A program made the translations under genes and the position numbers. Source: Atriophallophorus winterbourni (taxonomy: Eukaryota; Platyhelminthes; Trematoda; Plagiorchiida; Microphallidae). Taken from it: a DNA stretch of 64,000 nucleotides. The notes under the pieces are model-generated. The model was given only the letters and a program-made list of their open reading frames with translations, was not told the origin of the DNA and made no database searches. The stretch is from NCBI GenBank assembly GCA_013407085.1, contig JACCGJ010018221.1, positions 62,001 to 126,000 of the forward strand. Reading direction: 5' to 3'. Shown piece after piece: positions 38,939 through 51,904 of this stretch; the first letter of the stretch is position 1; every line of letters starts with the position of its first letter.

Positions 38939-41900
38939 GTACCAATCAATAAACATCAACTATATATTTCGGGAGAACGTATAAAATGGACGTTGAAATG
39001 ACGGATTTTTCAAACTAGAAACAATTTTACGCATGGATAGTTACATTATATCATTTTCATCTTTTCAATTAAATACTTTATGGCTTCGAATGCTATCATA
39101 ATGCAATATATTTGCGTCAATAATACTTTGATTTGACTAAAATTAATAATAAATGGGACGATGAAATCTTTACAATAAAACTTTTATTTGCTGATCCATT
39201 CATGCTACAAATGAAATCGAAATTAGTAACTAGATTTAGAAACCTCACACGTTGCAATTACACCGCTACTGGTTTGGAATTGGAATAGCTAATAAACCAG
39301 CATGACACAAACAGCATTCAGGTTGTATGACGTACAATTTGATAGTGATGATATAACATACCTTCCGCTTTCGCGTTCACTCAGAATCCATCGTTTCGAA
39401 TTGTACTCTGCCTTCACCAACTCTCCCATTGTTGAACATCTGTTATAGACATGCCGGCATTTTCGTTAACATTAAGCAAATTTTTTCACAATAATCTACT
39501 CTCAAACAGCGTCATGTTATAAACGCTATATAGGTTTACATTCTCCGAAAGTTTGCATTAGCCCTCCTGTTGCTTTGCATCCACAAAAAGCGTTAGCATT
39601 GCACATGTAAAATTAATTAAAAATGGCACACCAGGGAACGTTGACCACATCTTTCCAAGCATATCCCGCTGGGAACTGTTCTTTTGCGCACAAATACCGG
39701 AAACATTATTACACATGAATTCTTCGTACAATTTCAATGCTGAATATATATTTTGTGCTTTTTAAAACAACGTTTTGTTACGTGTTTATAGAACGACAAA
39801 CAGCTAAGTGTGCGACATTAATTTGTGTCCATCAACTTCGAAATCTATTAATTTGCTATCCATTTAGGAAAGGAATGGTTAAGTGGTTAGCTTAAGCTGA
39901 TTCAACTAAGAAAACAGAATCCGTTTTATGTTCAGACCACATACATTAATTGCATTCAGCGAAATAACCAAGTTTATAAACAATCGCTTGGATCGGATGT
40001 ATCTTGTTAAATCAGAGCGTCTGCACGGCTACTCTTTTTGAATAATATATAAATAATTTTGGAAATTTTCTTCAAGCATGACTAGCACTGATTATATTGA
40101 AATTGATCTACTTATTTTATTGCGATTTAACTTGTGTGTAGACGCGAGGATATTGACAAAATTCAAATAAGCCGAGACTTAACCCACGTTTAATTCTGCA
40201 TCGCTAGCAAAAACCTTGTTGAATCTCCAAACGAGTAGAACAAGCTTTCATCTGTGACCAAATTATACACATTGTACTTACTGAAATTATTGTTAACACT
40301 ACCACCGTCGAAACATACATTCGAAAGTCTGCCATATATTTGTTGTAAAATGACTATACTGCTCCTGTTTGTTAACTCACATTGAGTCTTTAACTGTACT
40401 GTGCGTGATGTTACCTCGAATTATTGACGTTGAATATGAATTGTTAGTTTTAGATGAACGAATATTATATATTGTGAAACAAAATGCTTTTCGCTACCAA
40501 ATATTCGTGAATCTTAAATCTTGGTATAAATCACAAGACCCTTTTCAGTTATAAGCCAACATCTCTTTGATCTCTCCTCTCGTGACGAAGCATCAACAGC
40601 AACCATTTTATTTCCGCTTAGTCTCAACAACTCGAACAATTATTAGAATTTATTAATCATTATGTGCTGTGATCAGATAGCAAACAGTGTGAACAGTGAT
40701 ATTTTAATGCGCTTCAAAATAAAAATCACGCCAACAATGTCCGAAATGTGATACCTGTCACAGTCATCAAATATCATCAATTAATTGCTGTGAGCTCCTA
40801 TTCACAGCCGCATCTGCATACATTTAATATGTTTTCACTCAAAAACGAAACTTAACTTAGTGGTTCATGGACATATTTTTTATTGAATTGCAGAATTTGT
40901 GATCCGTTTGGCGCATTGAGTTTTCGAATTATTTCATTTTTCGGTTTGTTAGCTAGCTGTCAGTTTGCGAAACACGAAACGCTACCAACAGTATTTCCGA
41001 CAAATGTCAGTCCTCCGAGAAAAGATGAGTGACATTTGCATTTCATCCATTCAGTAGTAAAAAATACAAGGCCGTTGGCAGGCATTAGTTACTTCAATCG
41101 ACAATCAAACATTTGCCATAAGGTCAATGGATTCAACATTGCTTGTTTAGAAAAATACTATTTCGACGGTTGTTCTTCTGAGAATTTTATCCAATTAAAC
41201 ACAATGACCAGCAATGTCAGGGTTAGAAATGTTTTCAAGCAGTTGAGTTATCAAATATATAAGAATACCAGCACGCAATTGCCCATATCTAAACATATGC
41301 GATCTCCATATCAATCACTTCGAAAACCGGTCGATCATACAACAATTTCAGATGATATTTCGGGTATTAGACAGATCGTGCGCTTAATTAAAACCCTGGA
41401 GCCAAGGCTAGCTGCACACGTCACTGATGTCTGTATGGCATACTGACTCGCTGGCCCCTGAGAATGTTCACTTGTGTGCGTATTCCGCCCTACAATTTGG
41501 TCACGAAAAAGTGCTGTCTCTACATGGAAAAGTGGCGCAATCTACGTGCGTTACTCGACTATGAGCTTTCACACATCACACTACATATAAATGTTACACT
41601 GAAACACTGGATACAAAGAAGTCCGCAACACCTAGCGGAGCATCGTGAGTTGCGTGGCGATTGGAAGTGGGCCCCATAAAACATCACTGATATGTGTGGT
41701 GTTGAAATCATTTTCAGACGTAACACAAGTAAACGGAGTTCTTATTCTCACCTTTATGATTTTATACCGGGAAGTTTGTTTGATGCCTACGGAGATAGAA
41801 CCTTAATTCCTTCTCCTTGTGAAATCTTTCCAAATTCGTGTAAAGGATGTCGCATTACTCTTGCCCTATCAATTTTTAAAGAGATAAGATAGTTGTATCG

Positions 41901-43309
41901 ATTTTAGTGGTCATCATATTTTATTCAAAAGGCTTGATTCGTAGCCGTTAATGACAAGATCGAATCTGTCAAAAGATATTTTATCAATCGATATTCGTAA
42001 ACAGTTTCACCCTACATTGGTTCGATTAAATTTGCACTTTCTTTCACAAAGCATCTGTAATCAGCCAGAATCCGACCTCCTTAGTTGATTACGCCAAGCG
42101 ACCTCAGTGGTTTTCCATCAGTCTATCGTGTGATTAAGCCAGAGAAAAATTGAAATTGGCATAAGACTCAAATCTATTTTCTAGCCAATAGGAACAATTC
42201 GTCGTTGGCCAGATTCGCACTTAATTACATTCTCCAATTTCCCTCTGGACTAGTGGGTTAAGTAGTTAAATTAATTTTGTCGATAGGTCCCCATCTAGCT
42301 GACACACCCGTTTGGAATAAATGAGAAAAAATACGGAGCAAAAAACAAAAGTTTATTGATATTTCCAAAGGTTTAAATACAGTTTTTTAAAGCATGAAGC
42401 CGGATGTTGAAGTACAAGTAGGTTTCATAGATGACGAAACAGACGATTTGAAAATCTTGTGACCACCAAGCGCTTCTGTACTTCGGTCATCTAGCTCACC
42501 TAGAACTGACTTGAAAAAAACATTTGTAATAATATATTTTGCGGGTGATATTTTTTCGCAATAAGATTGTACCAAGGAGTCAAGCAAATTTAAACACAAA
42601 CAAATGAGTTTGATGTCCTCTTTGTGAAACGCGATTGCATTTTAGGAACTTCTGAGATCAAGCAAGCCATAAACCGAATGTTTCATCCAAAGACACAAAC
42701 AGAAAATTGTGTTCTAGCAAGGACGCACAAAAGCAAATCGGAACAATACACGCAATTAATTCTGACCATTTTGCTATTAAATAATAAGTCAATAACACAT
42801 AAAGCTTCTCTATAGAGAACGCATTTAATCAATTCAATCAATGAAATGGTAAGATGACTTAGAATTTCTTAACACATGAAATAGAAGTTGACGGTAGCTA
42901 TTCACAAATCACGTTATAGAAATTATTAACCTGTCTGTTTGCTATCGAATATGAGTGTGAATTATTCAACGGTATTATAAAATATTGATTGTAATCACTA
43001 AGTGATTCGGCTATCGGATTTAATTAATGTCATGAATCTTCTATGGCTACAATTACATGGAAAATTAACCCCATTTGAAACTTGAAAGAAACTCTGCTTG
43101 AAATCAATCCGAACTTACCACTATTGTTGTCTGAACATTGACCATTCATAATGCGGTAATATTCCTGTTATTTTAATACATGGAAAGGCTTTATTTTGTG
43201 CACCTGTGTAAGCGCGTCTAAATTTAATCAACCTGTTAAAACCAGAAAGCACGGAGGTCAACGAAAATAAACAAAACTAATGGCTACTCGAAATTAAGAG
43301 CTACTTACC

Positions 43310-44151
43310 TGCCAGTATGAAAGCAACCGGAAAAACAACGCAATCCGAGGCCCAATCGCCAGCTCGTGCCGCTTTATTTTAGCCGAGTACATACTTCACA
43401 ACATTCCATACAAGAATCTCGCTTCCCATAAGGGCTTCGAGTTCCGAGTTATTATGGCCTATTGAGAAGTACGTATTGGCTAAAACCAGTTTCCGATTTC
43501 CCGGGGGCACTCACATTTGACAATCACCATCAATGGTGGCGAGACCGGATTCTTCGTCTTCGTTCGTGTCGAGAATTTCGTTTATATCGGCCACATTCTC
43601 GTCCTCGTCGGTATCTTTTAATCCATTGGTTTATTGGGAATTGTGCCCGTGAGTGTACGCGTATGTTCGAAAAAAATGTGGATAGAAACGTTGTGGCGGT
43701 TCACTCGGTGTGCATGTGTTGCACCACGGCGTTCGGTTAAGGTGATGATGCACTCGTGGCCTTGCTGTGCCTGTTGTAGTTGGATCGATATTTGTTTGTT
43801 GTTCATGTGTGTTTGTGCGCACGTGTGCACGCATTCGTAGGCATGAATCTGGACGCGCTGCATCAGACGGACACTGTGTAGTATGTCACCGGGGCTCGAA
43901 AATGGTCGATAACTATCAACGTGCACACTGACATGCACAGTGCCATTGACCTGACGGCGCATGGGCGCATGCACAGCGTGTAGCGAACGGTAGGGATAGC
44001 GGTGGTTATTCTGTGTACGACGGAGCCCAAATAGGTCGATAATCAGCGATGTACAGAGATTCATTGAACAAGACAGAACAAGGGGATACGATGTGATGGG
44101 AAAATTTACCTGTGTATGCATAATTTTATGTTCCAGAAGAGCATTCCTCAT
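43310..44151 (-). other. GC-richer candidate nested antisense locus, unrecognised
   Basis: Inside the long MIB intron, the minus strand has three open segments with good donors. MRNALLEHKIMHTQ ends at GTAAAT (donor at 44109). An acidic segment KDTDEDENVADINEILDTNE ends at GTGAGT (near 43513). MYSAKIKRHELAIGP..SYWQ ends at GTAAGT (near 43310). A 177-codon minus frame covers 43618-44151. The first segment can be spliced in phase to NNHRYPYRSLHAV through an acceptor ACACAG near 44010. The segments do not assemble into one obvious protein and I recognise no family. It could be a nested gene, a decayed gene or an alternative promoter region. Confidence 0.28.
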
Positions 44152-45910
44152 ATTATTCGAGATGTCATTTTGTTATTTAGGAGAAAACCTTCAAACGAAA
44201 CCTTGTGGTTTCCTTCTTATATGTGTGTAGTTTTTACTAACACTATGCAATACTTCCGTTTGCTGGTTTTACCCGGAAATACATGATTACTTAGCTGTTA
44301 TAAAACTAAAATTTTGATGTTTGCCGTGTACACTTGGCAAACAACACTCTTTTTGATCTTTACTTTGTCCTTAACGTAATTCCTCTTAACCATGTCAGTA
44401 TCCTCTCAGTTAATTATGTTGCTAAAGTTAAATCAATTGGGCACAAGCCCAATATGATAGCATACTCGGCTTTCATTCAGTTGGTCCAGGTTCGCACCCT
44501 TAACATACCCATGTGTGAAATGAGTGTCAACAATAGTTGAAAAACCTACCTGTTACAGCTTAGCACTTTCTCAGTTGGGTGAAATCATTACACCTAAGAA
44601 TGGCCAGAGATAAGCACCGGCCCTATGATTCCTAGTGGCCGATTAATACATAAAGACTAAATACATATTTCTTGTGGCTGCAAAACGTCCATTGTGTCTA
44701 TCTAGCAAGCTTGTCTTCTCTAATTTATCGGATTCGATTGTGTTTTAAAAGTTACACTATACAGATAAATGATATCATCATGTCGACGCTAAACTGAAAG
44801 TCACCTGCAATTGAATGACGACGTGGAGCATTTCAACAACGACCCGTGTTTTGAGATTAACTAAAACTCAACCAGTCGCTCTGGTACGCATTACAACACA
44901 CAAACTCTAGGTACATTGGCATACAAACGGTGCTGATAGACCAGGTATGAAAATCGCTCTCAAGGTTATTGGAGTATTTGTCACCGCCGAATACGATTTC
45001 ATAGTCACTCAAAGCGGTATGTGGAATAAATGAATCGTGTGCTCCATATAAAAATCTATGATGGACAACGATTGGAAGAAACCCAAACCAACAATGTTCT
45101 GGTAGTGTAGAGAAAATTGCTTATCTTACTATGAATGAGCTTAGCAACATGCTTGCGAAATTCCCACTGACACATAATGGACTTCTGCCATCCAAGATGA
45201 GTTGTACAAGCAGCAACAGGGATCAGTATCGCACTGTCTAATAAAGACGTAACCTGTGAGAAGCTTTGCGGTGTTAAATGCTACTGCAATCAAAATTTAT
45301 TTATACCCCGCTGCCAGTCAATACTCAGAGTAGCTTTACAGTTTTGAACGAATTCTAACACAGAGTTCTTCAGCGAAATTTCAGTAACATTGTAGAAACA
45401 AGCGAAGGCAGCACATCCTTTTTAAAAACTGTATAGACAGACAAGGAAGTTTTGCAGTGGAAAAAACCGAAATCTGTTAGCCGTAATGTTAAATAACATC
45501 AAAGCATTGAGCTGTCAGCGGCTGTGATAGATGCAGCTGTATATCAGTGTTATGTTTTGTTATTCGTGGTTGCCGCTCACCAAACGTGGTTTAAACCAAG
45601 TTGACGATTTCTCGAATTCTACGTGGAAAGAGTATAGTTAAATTTATGTATCCTTGTGATTTCAATGCCTTTCGCTAATTTCTCGTGTCCGAAAATTGAT
45701 CATGCCGAGATGGAAACCATTTATTTGAGCGGAAATATTTAGATAGTTGTGCAAGCATTTGATCCGTTGGGTGTATCTGGCTTCCCAGTGATAGCAATTT
45801 TCATGCTGCCCGTGCTGGTCATTTCATTCAAATTCTCACTCATTCCCAATCGTGTTTTTCACAGACAGTACAATTCATCTACAACTTATTCTTGTTTACA
45901 CGTTGTTCAG

Positions 45911-46304
45911 AATTGTACGCGCACTTCTGCAAAATTGTCTATCACAAGCCCCCTGGCTAGTCGACGAATCTCAACTGGACGGACTGACCGCACTACATTT
46001 GGCGGGATTACACGGACATTTGGAAATCTGTGATCTACTTCTTCAGTCTGGTGCTTGTCCAAATGCCACGGCATATTATCGACCGTCTCGAACTGTCTCG
46101 CAATCCCTATCCTGCACTTCGACCAACTTGGACCAATCACATAACGCCGCCTACACACCGCTACATTTCGCCATTCACAAATCCCATGCGGATGTTGCCT
46201 GCTTGCTACTTTGCCATGGAGCCCAAGCTGGCAGCAGTGCCGATTCATCCGGATTGACGCCAATTCAGATGGCACTAAGTATGCTAGCCGCGCAAGTACA
46301 AGAG
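45911..46304 (+). CDS. MIB1: MIB exon: ankyrin repeats 5-7
   Basis: After the TTGTTCAG acceptor the exon reads IVRALLQNCLSQAPWLVDES and then LDGLTALHLAGLHGHLEICD, a clear ankyrin repeat matching the MIB1 segment PWIVDEKKDDGYTALHLAA. A second unit, AAYTPLHFAIHKSHADVACL, comes after a Ser/Thr-rich insertion of about 24 residues, and a third begins SSGLTPIQMALS. The donor is probably GTGTGT at 46305 (phase 0); a GTACAA at 46296 is a weaker phase-0 alternative. Confidence 0.92.
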
Positions 46305-48528
46305 GTGTGTTGCGTTGAACGGGTTCGCGATTTCACCTTGACGTGATTATGTTGTCAGCGGTTTGTAGGAATAAGCTGTGCGCTCCGGAGCGTTTGTTTC
46401 CCATTCTGCAATGTGTGCCTAAACAACATAACACAAATGTGACTAAAACATAGCAACTGTTAACGCGGGTTAGTGGTTACTGCGTGACAGTTATATGTGT
46501 TTTATGGTAAAAGCATTCGTGGAATTGTTCTTTTATAGCCTTCCGTGTGTAGACGTTTCAAGCGCATTTACTTTCCATATTAGGTTTTGACGCACTTGCA
46601 AGCGAAGAAGCGTTTTGTTTGGGACCGATAAAATTCATATAGACATCAACAGGACTCTCGCTAATTGAAGAAGTGGAAAAAGCATTTTCCAAAGTATAAT
46701 AATTTTCAAGTTTGTCGTTCTCTACGTGTTCTGTATTTATTTATTAAATATGTTTCAGCTCATTTCCTCACATGAAAGCAGTGTATGCTCTATGTTTGTG
46801 TAAAGCATAGAAGAAAGCATTTGGTCAGTACAGGTTAGAGCAGATTTTTTTAACGTTTCGCTTCTGACACAAAATCTTCGTTACCTAAGGTAGACATACC
46901 AGATCAAGCTAAATTGATCCGTGAATATGGATTCGCGATCAATCTCAAGTATATTCAACTATCTTCCTGTAAAGAACAGTTTTGTATCAGTTTACTCCAG
47001 ATTTTCCATGCTAGCTTTATTAGACAGTAGCTACGAATGAGTGACTGCCATCAAACTACGACAAAAATGTCGTGTCACTCAAAACGCTATCACATTTGTA
47101 TAACAGTAAGCACAGATACAATAGCATGTAGTGCATACACCACGAGTGAAACCTACATAAATTCCGGTTGTGTGAACGAGTGTAGAGACAGGAGTCCGTC
47201 AGATATCCGTTGGTGTTGGATGTGGAGGCCATCATTGAGCACTTACTGAAAAAGTCAGTGTACTCAATCTAATTCAAATAATTCAACAATCATAAGTTTG
47301 GCAATCTTAAACAGCATTATTGCATTTGCAAACAAGCGATAGCTAAAAAAATAACGGTTACAGAGATAATTAAATGATTTTATTTTTATTGTGTAAAATT
47401 ACGACAGTTTAAATACAGAATATATACATGTGAATGCGGGTATTGTTGTTAGCACTCTTCGGCCGTTGTCTGGCTTATAGTGGCATCTTAAGCACATGAT
47501 GGTTTAATGTTCCACAAAAGTTCACTTGAACTGAGTGTCAGAATCGGGAGTAACAGACTCTGGCTTTCCCAGTCGATTAGCACCGTTTATCCAGAGTCAG
47601 CATGAAGTACGTTTGGTAGCAGGTACCTGCAACAGCCGATTTTAAACCTGAACACCATGATACGAAATGCCTTCAAAGTAAGTTCACGGGCGATTGCACT
47701 TCGGTGTCATACATCTGTTGAAATACCTATTTTACAACGAACTTTGTACCGTATGCGATGTCTACTAAAAATTTAATATACTATTTTAAATTTTAGAATA
47801 TGAGTGTTTCCCTTTCTCTATACATGAGCCAGCAAACGTAGGAGACGCCTTCGCAGTTCTGTATATAGAAAATCTTTAGGGATCACTTATCTGTTTGCCA
47901 TTTTATTCAATCATAATATGTTTGAAATGTGAGAGATGCTTCGTACATGGAAAGCCTTCAACTTCTTTTTCTTAGTAGTTAACGCTTTATTGCCATAAAC
48001 TCAGGCTCTGAATATGTACGGATTTTATGCAATCATTTTTGTCTTCGCGATGCACCAGCAGCTGACCATAACAAGGGAGTTCAAACCGAAGAAGTCCGCA
48101 GATGCTCTAGCGATCTGTTTATTGATCTCAAAGTCTAGGAAGAGGTTGTCCTGAATACTTAAACTGCGATAGGATTCAAGGTTTGAAGGATGCAACGATT
48201 TAAGTATTTGAGTAATTTTTAAGTGGTGTAGTCCTTCAAGCTGGCAGTTACAGCAGGATACGATAGTCACTTGAGTAAAATCGTTTAGCTCGTTCACACT
48301 GATTACCAACCCACATTATTTGCAGGTCGATTGAACACAGCATTATTTTGTAATTTTTATCGATATTTACAGCAATTATACGTGTTTCATAGAAATTGAA
48401 TAATCATTATGTTACATGATGGCAATCAAATCTTTCGTGCAATAATTCGACCGTCTTTTCTTAAAAATCGCAAAGTAATCTTCGAAACTCGATAGATCAA
48501 ATGTAGAACCTTTTTTTGTTTTTCGCAG
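46305..48528 (+). other. Intron, 2.2 kb
   Basis: Non-coding apart from a minus-strand RTE-like RT fragment at 48025-48160. The region 47460-47680 looks like older repeat sequence but I cannot name it. Confidence 0.6.
48025..48160 (-). pseudogene. RTE-like reverse transcriptase C-terminal relic
   Basis: The minus strand reads NLFLDFEINKQIARASADFF and GLNSLV followed by AKTKM. This matches the common pattern LSLD.EINKRIAKASAAFGGL..VW...LSIRTKM after the FxYLGS box of RTE-type elements. The piece ends at a stop at 48025, and no intact upstream YLGS box was found. Confidence 0.55.
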
Positions 48529-49545
48529 CATCAACAACCTCGACGCTTGGACGTCGCCCTGGTCCCGTTCCTTGCTTCAGTTTCCAGACTGCTCGTTCGT
48601 ATGGCTGATACGTTTCCACTCCGATGTATGACAAGACAAGAATTTCTTGCTCATCCGCCTCTTGGCGTGCAGACAGAAAGTGATCAGCTGATTTCAATTG
48701 GTGACGACAATGAGGATGTTGAAGATCCCCACGGGAATCACGATCGTGTCTTCAATAACCACCGAGAAACTATTCATCTCACGAGTCCCAGTCCGCTGTG
48801 CAAACGCTTGAAATCTACCGTGGAAGCAACACTAGAAACGGGTGTACCGCGCCTAGTTCTCATAGCTGCCTGTCTGGCATCATCGATAGGAGCGAATACA
48901 TGGTCCGCTGAAGAACAATGTTTTTCTACTACTGATCGTTCATCCCGTGCAGATGAGTTTTTCATATCGAACATTTTTGATGAAAAATTGGATCCCGTGC
49001 TCCGGCTTGCATTGCAACAGTGCCATATGGAAGCTGCCGATTGCACCGCCCAGTTTCGTCACCGTTGTGTACCAACAGAAGCTGCTGACATTTTAAACAA
49101 TACCGAGGAGCATAGTATCAACTCGCCAGAAGATCTTGTTGACTTGGGCGACAGTGACGAAGAGCATTTGCTTGATACATTTTTGCATACCAATATCAAT
49201 TCGACAAATGTTGTAAACTCAGAAAGTGCCGTTTGTGTCAGTCAAACACCGGCTTCGTTCCTGGTGCAATCCCCTGTGCACCACAATTCCATTACCTTTG
49301 CAAATCAGTTGAATCCAGTGATACGTGAGAATACAGCAAGAAGCGGAAATAATGGCTCATTCCAACGTATCCTCCCCCCTTCGATGATCGAGTTGGATCC
49401 CGAACTAAACGAATGCTTAGTTTGTTCTGAAAACCAACGTACAATCATTCTTTCGCCATGTGGCCATATGCTAACATGTGCTAAGTGCACAACCCTGATT
49501 AAAAAATGTTTACTTTGCCGGCAAAGAATCACAAACACACAGGCG
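48529..49545 (+). CDS. MIB1: MIB exon: degenerate ankyrin linker and RING finger 1
   Basis: The longest exon: 339 codons, phase 0 at both ends (acceptor TTTTTCGCAG at 48528, donor GTAAGT at 49546). The first half is a linker holding weak echoes of the last MIB1 repeat (LVLIAACLASSIGAN and DPVLRLALQQCHMEAAD). Then comes an acidic and Ser/Asn-rich stretch. Last is RING 1 at 49414-49518, with Cys/His spacing C-x2-C-x11-C-x-H-x3-C-x2-C-x6-C-x2-C (NECLVCSEN, SPCGHMLTCAKC, KKCLLC). All eight zinc ligands are present. The exon continues directly into RING 2 coding in the next exon, as in MIB1. Confidence 0.95.
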
Positions 49546-49739
49546 GTAAGTTACTTGGAAAATATAATATTTGTACATTAAACAATCGAAGCGTGCTCGT
49601 AATTGCTAACCGCGATCCATCCTCAGTGACGATTATTCGATACACCTAGTGTTGCTGTTGGCCTCCGTCGGTCGATGTCGACCATGGATGTACATCACAA
49701 TCGCATGAATTTCATGTTTTGCAGCTTTTTGAATGACTA

Positions 49740-49990
49740 AACAGTCCGATTCGGGAGGAACAATCTCTGAGAGGAGATCACGTATGCGGTTGATCTTTCT
49801 TTTAGAAGCCCCACTGAGATTTTTAATAGGCTCTCTGCTAATTTGTTTAAAACGTTAGCAAATAATTTACGGACGATATATACTAGAATGTTTGCTCAGT
49901 AATTTTTTCAGTTATCTCTATCACACTTATTTTTGAATAGCCTGATGATCTTCGTGTCTCCATCTCTTGGGAGGCACACTTCTCCCCCCG
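49740..49990 (-). pseudogene. RTE-like reverse transcriptase relic (RT N-terminal motifs)
   Basis: One minus-strand frame reads DTKIIRLFKNKCDRDN, a stop, KNY, a stop, then VRKLFANVLNKLAESLL and KERSTAYVISSQRLF. This matches the RTE order: IVPLFKNKGDRRDCKNYRGI, K.FANVL.NRL and GRST.D.IF..RQL. The frame is maintained across 80 codons but broken by stops. Confidence 0.7.
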
Positions 49991-51904
49991 AAGAAGCAAT
50001 TCATGAAATGGCTGCATTAAATTTGTTATATAGTACTGAATGGGATGTGGTGGGATACTTCATCGCAAGTAGCCTTTCTTCTCTATGGAGCTCATCAAGT
50101 TTAGGGGGCTATCTCGATGTTCGACGGTTGGTAAACTCACACCAGTTACTTTCTAAAGTAAAGTACTTTCTAAAGCAAAATTATTTAGATAATCTGTATT
50201 GCAGGAAGCTTTTTAACACTTTTCACGTACTTTAGTAATTTTCAGATAAATTAGCGTAGACTCTGAGGTTGTTCATCGAACGTACTATACAGTATTTTCG
50301 TCCAATTTTAGCAAAACATCCAGAAAACGCCCGCGCGGTGCAAGCTTGTGGATCTGTGCAACAAAAAGCATTGATTTAGGCATAGCTCAGACACCCATCA
50401 ACTACTGTTGAATAGCTCAAACAGCACTCGATGCGTCGTACACCAAATACAAGCCTCACACGTGTGCTTTGTCACCGTCGTTTTGGTAAAGAATTGATTC
50501 AACATTTTACAAATATCTCTTAGCAAATGCAACGTAATTCCTTTTGAGTTAATTAAATAGACTAAAAGAATTGAGAACTTGACCAGCTCAAACACAGACC
50601 GCTATTAAAAACCCTCTGCCAAACGTGTGCTCTGACTGGTTGTACTAACCCTAGTTAGTTTACCAAGTTGAAACAGGTGGTTTTATTTGCATCGTCGAAG
50701 GTTCTATCAACATGATTAGTCTCGACAATTTCTCACTCTCTAGTTGCAATTTCTAAATTGTATATTGAAAATGTTTCGAGCCAAATTTCTCCCTCAAGCT
50801 ATTCAGCGCGTAATTACTCACGAAAAACGGAGAGAAAGGAACAGTTCCATATGAGATATAATGACAATCAAATAGTTTTTCCTGGCTTTCAACTGGAATA
50901 TTCATTTTAAATAATGATGGATTTCATCACCGATTAATACGGTTAACAAAATACCGGCAATTATAACTCAGTACTTAGATGCAATCAAAAGTTAGATTTC
51001 GCTTAGTTAGTTGTGAACCAATAAGGAATATCCCAATGTGACTAGGATTACCGTATCGGAGAATGTTCATGTATCTTTCTGAGTTCACCTTCAAATCTAA
51101 TCGCAATTTTTTATACGACTTAATCATTTGCAATAGCTGTTGATCTAATGCTGGCTACGGGAAAGAAGAGGATGGTTTTTGGTTCAATCTACTAAGTTGC
51201 AAGTTAGACCATCTTCGTGTATAAACTGTCGCAAAAAATGTACATAATTTGAATGATATCTCAACATTTCCGCCGTGTAATTCATACTCAAATTAGCTAC
51301 GTAAAAGGTTGAACTAAGTGTCATCATATATTTTTAACGTTAAAATGAGAATCGAAATAAAAGTAAAGTATATATCTGCCAGTTCGGGGATGCATGCAAA
51401 GCATTACATTGCTTCAATAAACACATGTTTTTAAATATGTTAAGCCGAAAGTTACACGATGTGATGAATGATGCCAGAATTAAGTTTAAACAGTTGGATG
51501 AACACTAAGCTATTTTCCAATTTATGTTATTCTGCTGCCGTGCTGATTCAACCCCACCTGGCTATTTCATTTTGTTACATGCCCCGAGGTTAGCCTATTG
51601 AGAGATACGGTCAGCTGAGTGCTGCGCTAAGCACTGATGCGGGAATTCCCTTGAGAAAGAATAGCTGAGACCCAACTGGTCACTAGGGAACGGTGTCTGA
51701 TTTTCGGTGAATGTATTCACCATTAGCGAAAACTTGAGCTTTCGTTATCATGGCGTTCAATGCTTCACTCTTGGGAAATTCGGTATTATAGTAGTGTTTT
51801 ATCAGAAGTGAATGTTTAATTATTATATACATAAATTTTTGGAACTTCAAATCGTTACTCTATAGTGATTCATGATCAATGCGTTTAATTGAAACTTTTA
51901 TGGA

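Larger units (their letters stand above)
14280..45910 (+). other. Very long intron, 31.6 kb
   Basis: The donor (GTGAGT) and the acceptor (TTGTTCAG) are separated by 31.6 kb without another MIB exon that I can recognise, and the flanking exons join in phase inside one ankyrin repeat. It holds hammerhead-like copy B, the 270-bp tandem repeat, the 37.7-kb inverted repeat partner, microsatellites, a possible gag relic, and unexplained coding-like islands at 19.4, 28.3, 38.7 and 43.3-44.2 kb, all listed separately. The remaining AT-rich sequence shows nothing I can name. Confidence 0.6.

Noticed and set aside
41320..41345. GAAAACCGGTCG, resembling the GAAA-stem III part of the hammerhead-like family.
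   Set aside because: No CUGANGA block at the required distance and none of the conserved tail; probably chance.
41036..41679. Two consecutive plus-strand frames (136 and 71 codons).
   Set aside because: The first opens with TTG rather than ATG, neither shows a motif I recognise, no splice sites or signals fit, and the codon content is close to the AT-rich background.
45907..46275. Minus-strand frame of 122 codons opposite ankyrin exon 45911-46304.
   Set aside because: Shadow of the MIB exon; no independent motif.
48774..49046. Minus-strand frame of 90 codons opposite the RING 1 exon.
   Set aside because: Shadow of the well-supported MIB coding strand.
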